Assembly (NCBI RefSeq): GCF_008831285.2
Contig: NC_045140.1
Coordinates: 2,709,528 to 2,773,527, forward strand
From: Nymphaea colorata
Lineage: Eukaryota; Streptophyta; Magnoliopsida; Nymphaeales; Nymphaeaceae
Length of the DNA stretch: 64,000 nucleotides
Reading direction: 5' to 3'
The position numbers were made by a program, and so were the translations under genes. This document shows, in pieces, positions 61,295 through 64,000 of the stretch. The notes below the pieces were generated by a model that was given only the letters and a program-made list of their open reading frames with translations, searched no databases and was not told the DNA's origin. The number at the start of each line of letters is the position of its first letter. Positions within the stretch are counted from its first letter, which is position 1.

Positions 61295-64000
61295 GCGTGA
61301 GTGCTGTTTTCGGGTTACAGATATTGGTGCTACATTTCTATCAATAGACAGATGGCTGCAGGTTCTACCCAATTGAATCCTAACGTGGAGCTCCACTATC
61401 CATGGCTAATTTCCGAACTCTTCTCCAACATTGACAATAATTGTCTTTCGGGCTCTGCTTATAATTGAAATAAGCCACTTTTAGAAGGTGTTGCTGTTGA
61501 AAATCAAGAGGCAACTGGTTTACCACATTCACATATACAAATTCACAAGGAGTGTCTATTAGATTAGACCTGGGCATCGGGCCGGGCCGGCCCGATAAGA
61601 GCTGGTTCCAGGCCAGCCCGATGCCCGAAACCTGAGACCGTGCCTGGCCCTGTTACAACAATTTTTTCTAAACATAAAATAATTTTTTTGAATATAAAAT
61701 ATATTTTTAATAATAAAATATATATTATTCATAAAATAAAAATTATAATTAAAATTTATCGTGCCAAATCAGACCCCCATTGGGCCGACCTGGGCCAGCC
61801 CAGGCTGGTTTTTTTGGGCCCGGGCCCGATGCCCAGGTCTAGTGTCTATAATCTACACAAGAAGCAAAAATTTTATCTCCCACAGTATAGTAGAACAAGA
61901 TTCGTTCTCCACCATTATCAGCTCCATGTTCCTCCCACAAAGCAGTAATAAATATGAATATCAGAGAGTTTGACATTCTAATAACGATCAATTAGTTATG
62001 AATTTTTTACCAGAGATTTTCAACTATTTTTTATCTCAAATTTGAAAGCACAATGAACCTATTATGTTTCATCAAGTAACTGTGTTGAATGAATGGATTC
62101 AAGCTATGAATGAGGAAATAGAAACCCTTCATGAGTGTTAAATGCGGAAAGTTTTGCCTAACCTTCAGACAAGAATGTGGTAGGCTCCAAATGTGTGTGT
62201 AAAGTTAAACAAAAAGTGGATGTCAACGTTGAAAGTTATATAAGACTAGCCTTGTAGCAAAAGGGCTTCTTAAAGGACTACTATAGACAAGATTATGATG
62301 AAAAATCTTAGTCTTGTTGTTAAAATGATACCCTTTTAGATTATACTTCTGTTGGCCATTGATCGTTGGTGGATGCTGAGTTAGATGTAAAGAATGTTTT
62401 TCTGCATGGTGACTTGAAAGAGGTGGTATATATAGAGCATTCCCAAAGATATAGAGTAGAAGACCCTGAGGCATATATATGCAAATTGAAGAGTGCTATC
62501 TATGACTTCTAACAGGTTTCTTGCTCTTGGTTTGACAAAATTTTTCTTTGGATCAATCACTGATAATCTCTAACTGACACTATTGTGTATATATGTCTTT
62601 GCTTAGTTATGACATAAAACGCTTAGTTATGACATAAAACACAACAACCATATTCAAGAAGAAAAAGACTTATTCAGTCGAGGGTTCAAAATGAAAGATC
62701 TCGGTAGCCTATCTTATTTTGGTGTGGAGGTGAATGACGAAGATGAAGAGTTAACCTTGACTCAAGACAAGAATACTTCAAACTTACTGAGCAGAACAGA
62801 AATGAAGTATTGCAAACCGTTGGCCAAACCTAGTAAAATAAATCAAAAGCTAATCTTTCAAAATGAAGACCTCTACTATGCTTCTACGGCATAGCGGGGT
62901 CTAGTGAGAATGCTTCGCTATCTCACTTGTACTGGATCTAATATTGCCTACTAGGCTACTATCAATAGAAGTATCAAAATTCATGCGTGAACTATAGACA
63001 GGACATATGGATTTAGTGAAAAAAATGTTCATACATTTCAAAGACACTACTGGGAACAAACTCTTGTAAGGTAGAGGCATGCATGACATAATTTTCTTAT
63101 ACAAATGCATATTGGGCAGACAATCTTGATGAGAGATGATCATTTCATGCTATTGTATTTTTGTTGAATCAAATTTAGTAACTTGGATTAACAAAACAAA
63201 AAGCTGTTGCTAGATCTAGCATGGAGGAAAAATAAAATAAGGATATGTAGGTGCTAAAATAGCAGAGGTCACATGGATTAGAGATTTGGAATTGAGAGAG
63301 CCTATTTCAAGATCGTCCTTGCCTTGTGATAACAAAAATTCTGGACAAATCTCCTTCAACCCTATTCACCATAATTAGAGAAAAGATATTGAGCTTGATC
63401 AACACTTCATTAGATAAAAGGTTCAAGATAAAAATCGAGCTTCATTATATTCAGATTAAAGATCAAGTGGCTGATCTATTAAAAAATGATTGGTCAAACA
63501 TAAATTTTGGTTCCTGAGAGACAAGTCCTCCATGGTTCAGATTCTTTGAAACCATGCTCAACTCAGGATTCAGGAGCAAGGGATGCTATAACATGTATCT
63601 AGTTTGGACTCAGATCCAATGGAGATGTATTCCTTTGCCTATGGTGCATTATGCATTATCGTGATTTTTATTTATGTTGCAGGCATTGTTAGGATGTACT
63701 AAAACTTTGATATAAAATAAAAAAAAGTTAGTTTGCGACCCATATTGGGACAATCTTGATATAGTATACAAAGAAATATTTCACAACCATATTAGGACTC
63801 GTCTTGATTCAGTGCATCCTTGTTCTTTCTTGTTTCTTACAGTGCATATTTCAGTGACTCAACGAAATTTTGACACATATATGTGATGGACATAAATAAC
63901 ACATTCCTAAATGGAGAATGAAATAAGGATGGACCTCCCACTTAAGATGAGACTTTCTAATGGTAAGGCTCTTATCACTTTTTTGCTGCAGGATTTCTGG
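50744..64000 (+). CDS. Kelch-repeat protein (KLHDC4-like), first six exons, 3' end beyond window
   Basis: Galactose-oxidase/kelch superfamily protein matching the plant KLHDC4-like group. Exons: 50744-50875, 51740-51826, 54463-54531, 54672-54804, 54933-54979, and a sixth starting at 63992 and running off the window. All junctions are GT-AG and phases agree. The start MGKKQRKPGKGK is the family's usual N-terminus; the frame is open upstream with an earlier ATG at 50576, which I did not choose. The product begins with a strongly basic, charged region (residues about 1-45, ending DDIDAIL), then ASIQKEEAKKKE, then the first kelch blades: NPLKETELILYGGEYYNG, TFVYGDLYRYNVEKCEWK, SPPPRSAHQAIAWKDHLYIL, GGEFTSPNQERFHHYK. 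Exon 6 starts DFW, as expected next. Cellular role is not established from sequence; kelch propellers usually bind proteins. Intron 5 is about 9.0 kb because of nested retroelements. Confidence 0.9.
51827..54462 (+). other. Intron 2 of the kelch gene
   Basis: A 2.6-kb intron between GT at 51827 and AG at 54461-54462. It contains a phrase (CTTGTATCTTATGTTATGG) repeated at about 53869 and 53942, and open frames on both strands near 52.4-52.8 kb. These are not recognised and are read as intron sequence. Confidence 0.75.
55640..55887 (+). pseudogene. Old copia remnant, 5' part (integrase C-terminus)
   Basis: Degraded text ends in FAGYSGQYKGNRCCDLATN and QVKTSRDIVI, which match the integrase C-terminal region of copia (compare FVGYADEYKGFRCYDPTT in the young element). 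It stops at the ATAGA target site of the young copia and resumes after it. The upstream limit is uncertain. Confidence 0.65.
55893..56363 (+). repeat. 5' LTR of the young copia
   Basis: Starts TGTTAAAATATAAATCC and ends TACATTTCTATCA. U3 carries about four diverged tandem units of about 47 bp, each with CTCCTAGGATTCTATG and a TTAATATCCTTG-like phrase (about 55935-56155). A TATAAATA box is at 56190-56197, followed by a long (CT)n tract (56257-56312) in the likely leader. Confidence 0.95.
56364..56381 (+). other. Primer binding site of the young copia
   Basis: TGGTATCAGAGCGCCAGG begins immediately after the 5' LTR. The first 12 bases are the standard complement of plant initiator tRNA-Met used by copia elements. 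Confidence 0.9.
56584..57447 (+). CDS. gag: Copia Gag (capsid part), 287 codons
   Basis: Starts MENLSHSGMSSSF. The copia capsid (UBN2-type) pattern follows: KLNHENYLIWKRQIMPFI near residue 25, then LFGHLDGSTKAPP, ELWETLANTFSQISEAR near 120, MDYLGRMKAVADQLA near 150, and GHDYHAFITALEV. After a basic GKSHGNSNHGGRG stretch the frame drifts into non-homologous sequence and stops at 57447. The zinc knuckle that should follow lies in the +1 frame. The start was chosen as the ATG beginning the conserved region; the open frame extends upstream into the leader. Confidence 0.85.
   Translation: MENLSHSGMSSSFLPHLITEKLNHENYLIWKRQIMPFIRSQGLFGHLDGSTKAPPISVLQEIKNEAGEVIAVHEDNNPEHVMWMRRDQSLVAYILSTLSQQVLLSVSDDCTAEELWETLANTFSQISEARIMYLKKEFQNLSKGSTSIMDYLGRMKAVADQLAASGNNISDKEKVQQTLNGLGHDYHAFITALEVLPVLPSFNELQGKLLQHEMNMKRVIERTDQGNSQNVLAMNVKFGKSHGNSNHGGRGILPTPHNQGMSPLDTSRNTNLFSVQQERTHEGTMLV
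57296..60892 (+). CDS. pol: Copia Pol polyprotein with zinc knuckle
   Basis: A long open frame whose first 30 or so codons overlap gag and are not homologous; recognisable sequence begins at the CCHC knuckle (CFQCNKKGHMKAQC, residues 35-48). Then follow protease (WFLDSGAATHVTGN, Asp 101) and the pre-integrase zinc region (DLWHSRLGH ... CSSCGLC). Integrase has its DDE residues (SDVWGP, FQCDGGGEY, VERKHRHIVE). Reverse transcriptase shows WVYKIKYKPDGSIERHKARL, QMDVKNAFLHGDL and the catalytic YVDDIVI. RNase H shows TDADWAGDPDQRKS and RSSTEAEYRCMA. It ends EGGC with the stop codon overlapping the first bases of the 3' LTR. All catalytic motifs appear intact. No internal stop. Confidence 0.95.
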   Translation: MVRAMGTPTMVVVAFYQHHITKVCLLWILQEIPICFQCNKKGHMKAQCWFNPQNKNKGVRHDYKQGGQSSKSTAEDMQQLLMAAFSKMTIKQNEQGEWFLDSGAATHVTGNAGKLTNLSPHYGRSCIITGDGKSHPITHIGNAHIPLSSSSLSLSNVVLAPNIKKNIISISKLIDDTSSSVEFTPSSVYVKDLQTKKMFARGERQGNMYVLKECLPKDSSTFDIGLKTFSLSHNASSSSCHFQSKVRGPNQFLESDLWHSRLGHCGRHFIEKLVTDSLIPRSSLPLTSSVKKCSSCGLCKSHVLPFHNINQRASKPFETIFSDVWGPAPIDSMSGSRYYVLFIDSYSRFTWIYFMKHKSEVPHIFRNFYAMIQTKFSSNVVHFQCDGGGEYSSLDFIEFLREKWITRQISCPYTPQQNGVVERKHRHIVESAMSMMHDTNVPISLWTEAFHTAVYIINCLPMTLLMSKSPYFTLLGKQPDYKNLKVFGCVCYVHVDAALRNKFQVKAIQCRFVGYADEYKGFRCYDPTTKRIKTSRNVIFDEHSFDNTNEMPMTIESYDPWTSTQLFNADPVIENDVPQSEDSERAIQPSDMAQSENQEDPTQSSSHHENNNEQSNDAHRYSGLIYSRRLRDRDAHSEEDNMPHLRRSQRIRHPIHRWVSYDSLSLDFQLFMAKIGKEEEPTSFDQASKSHHWRKAMKEEMDALHECGTWEIVPRPHEKNVVGSKWVYKIKYKPDGSIERHKARLVAKGFTQQYGEDYDETFSPVIKMGTIRVIISLAVEYGWRLHQMDVKNAFLHGDLREEVYMEQPPGYTKGDSHAWVCKLRKSIYGLKQASRSWFDSFSCKIQECGFRRCPLDHSLFIYRKENIFTLLLIYVDDIVITGNSEKHIEEAKVLMMQNFKMKELGDLRFFLGVEIDRHNNRLTLTQQKYTLDLLKKSGMSDCKPVGTPSVLNQRLSAQDGELYEDPTQYRSIVGALQYLTFTRPDIIYAVNQVSQFMHAPRDTHMDAVKRILRYLKGTAGDGLVYGKSENVTTGHQLMTFTDADWAGDPDQRKSISGFCIFIGRNLVSWSCRKQKAVARSSTEAEYRCMAAGTAEVTWVRHLLEDIGEKIKTSMLMCDNQSAINIAFNPVQHGRTKHIEIDQHFVRQKVEDKEIQPIYVRTDEQVADLFTKELTKERFWFLKGKLYMVQNHAQLEGGC
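60887..61343 (+). repeat. 3' LTR of the young copia
   Basis: Almost identical to the 5' LTR: one substitution near 60991 and a shorter (CT)n tract. A TATAAATA box lies at 61184-61191, so it could start transcription reading into the host gene in the sense direction. Confidence 0.95.
61349..63581 (+). pseudogene. Old copia remnant, 3' part (linker, RT, RNase H)
   Basis: Continues the remnant that stops at 55887. Motifs in order: MNEEIETLHEC (near 62105), LDVKNVFLHGDLKEVVY (near 62390, matching the reverse-transcriptase core), SAIYDF, MKDLGSLSYFGVEVN (62691 on), KAVARSS (near 63200, RNase H), and KDQVADLL (near 63460). Many stops and frameshifts occur. The YVDD motif and parts of RNase H are missing. 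A short tandem duplication (TTAGTTATGACATAAAAC, near 62600-62640) lies inside. It is interrupted by a MITE at 61560-61841. It ends near a possible purine tract at 63570-63581. Confidence 0.8.
61560..61841. mobile_element. Intact MITE of the GGGCCGGGCC family, perfect 8-bp target duplication
   Basis: Flanked by identical GTGTCTAT copies (61552-61559 and 61842-61849). The ends are inverted repeats: left TAGACCTGGGCATCGGGCC (61565 on, after an extra TAGAT), and the right end is the complement of TAGACCTGGGCATCGGGCC. The 282-bp element has GC-rich ends around an AT-rich core. It is inserted in the old copia remnant. The 8-bp duplication suggests hAT-type mobilisation. Confidence 0.9.
63992..64000 (+). 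CDS. Exon 6 start of the kelch gene
   Basis: After a pyrimidine-rich tract and TGCAG, the last nine bases encode DFW, the residues that follow HHYK in KLHDC4-like proteins. Short, but phase and position agree exactly with exon 5. Confidence 0.75.

Larger units (their letters stand above)
55893..61343 (+). mobile_element. Young, nearly complete Ty1/copia LTR retrotransposon
   Basis: 5,451 bp with two LTRs (471 and 457 bp), TG...CA ends and a perfect 5-bp target duplication ATAGA (55888-55892 and 61344-61348). The primer binding site TGGTATCAGAGC follows the 5' LTR, and a purine tract (GAGGGAGGG) precedes the 3' LTR. The internal region codes Gag, zinc knuckle, protease, integrase, reverse transcriptase and RNase H in copia order. 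The LTRs show one substitution (near 55997 versus 60991) plus a (CT)n length difference, so insertion was recent. Gag and Pol are in different frames, unlike the single frame usual for copia. It lies in sense orientation in intron 5 of the kelch gene. Confidence 0.95.
54980..63991 (+). other. Intron 5 of the kelch gene, filled with nested retroelements
   Basis: It begins AAG|GTATTA after exon 5 and ends TTTTTTGCTGCAG|GATTTC at 63991/63992. The 9,012 bp contain an old copia remnant in two parts (about 55640-55887 and 61349-63581), a young copia inserted in it (55893-61343), and a MITE (61560-61841). The splice frame across the intron remains correct. Confidence 0.85.

Noticed and set aside
61349-61559. 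Coding exon of the kelch gene after the young copia
   Set aside because: The sequence fits the linker between integrase and reverse transcriptase of the old copia and continues its remnant. It lacks kelch motifs.
1-64000. A novel multi-gene system or biosynthetic cluster
   Set aside because: The three intact genes belong to unrelated known families and are far apart. No co-oriented set of related enzymes, no defence module and no CRISPR array is visible.

Overview
This window is nuclear DNA of a flowering plant. It carries spliced genes with GT-AG introns, plant-only gene families (an ABI3-type B3 factor and an AZG purine permease), Ty1/copia elements with plant-type primer binding sites, many small hAT-like MITEs, and long (TA)n, (CT)n and (GA)n tracts. 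The species cannot be named from the sequence alone.

Layout. 1-3.4 kb: no recognised protein; there are splice-like signals on the plus strand and one MITE end. 3.4-6.2 kb (minus): a decayed LRR receptor kinase (MIK2-like) with many stops and frameshifts, cut at its 5' end by a (TA)n tract. 6.3-14.9 kb: AT-rich intergenic DNA with microsatellites, MITE debris and local duplications. 14.9-18.6 kb (plus): an apparently complete six-exon ABI3 gene (654 codons) with a (GA)n/TATA/RY-type upstream region and two small upstream ORFs. 18.6-35.4 kb: intergenic, with MITEs, a TRIM-like mini-retroelement (21.35-21.63 kb), a perfect 18-bp inverted repeat (22.04-22.11 kb) and a decayed copia on the minus strand (23.5-24.8 kb). 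35.6-37.3 kb (plus): an intronless purine permease of the AZG family, closest in my reading to AZG2. 37.3-50.5 kb: intergenic, rich in (TA)n tracts and hAT-like MITEs, several with 8-bp target duplications still visible. 50.7-64.0 kb (plus): a kelch-repeat gene (KLHDC4-like) whose first five coding exons are legible and whose sixth begins nine bases before the window end.

The most striking structure is intron 5 of the kelch gene, about 9.0 kb. It holds an old copia remnant. That remnant is split by a young, nearly complete copia (55,893-61,343; 5-bp target duplication ATAGA; LTRs differing by one substitution plus (CT)n length), and is also hit by a 282-bp MITE with a perfect 8-bp target duplication. 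All are within a gene whose reading frame continues correctly from exon 5 to exon 6.

The three intact genes are functionally unrelated neighbours: a seed/ABA transcription factor, a purine transporter and a kelch protein. I found no evidence of a new multi-gene system. The unusual content is the nested insertions, the density of small hAT-like elements built from CGAGCT-type repeats, and the upstream arrangement of ABI3.
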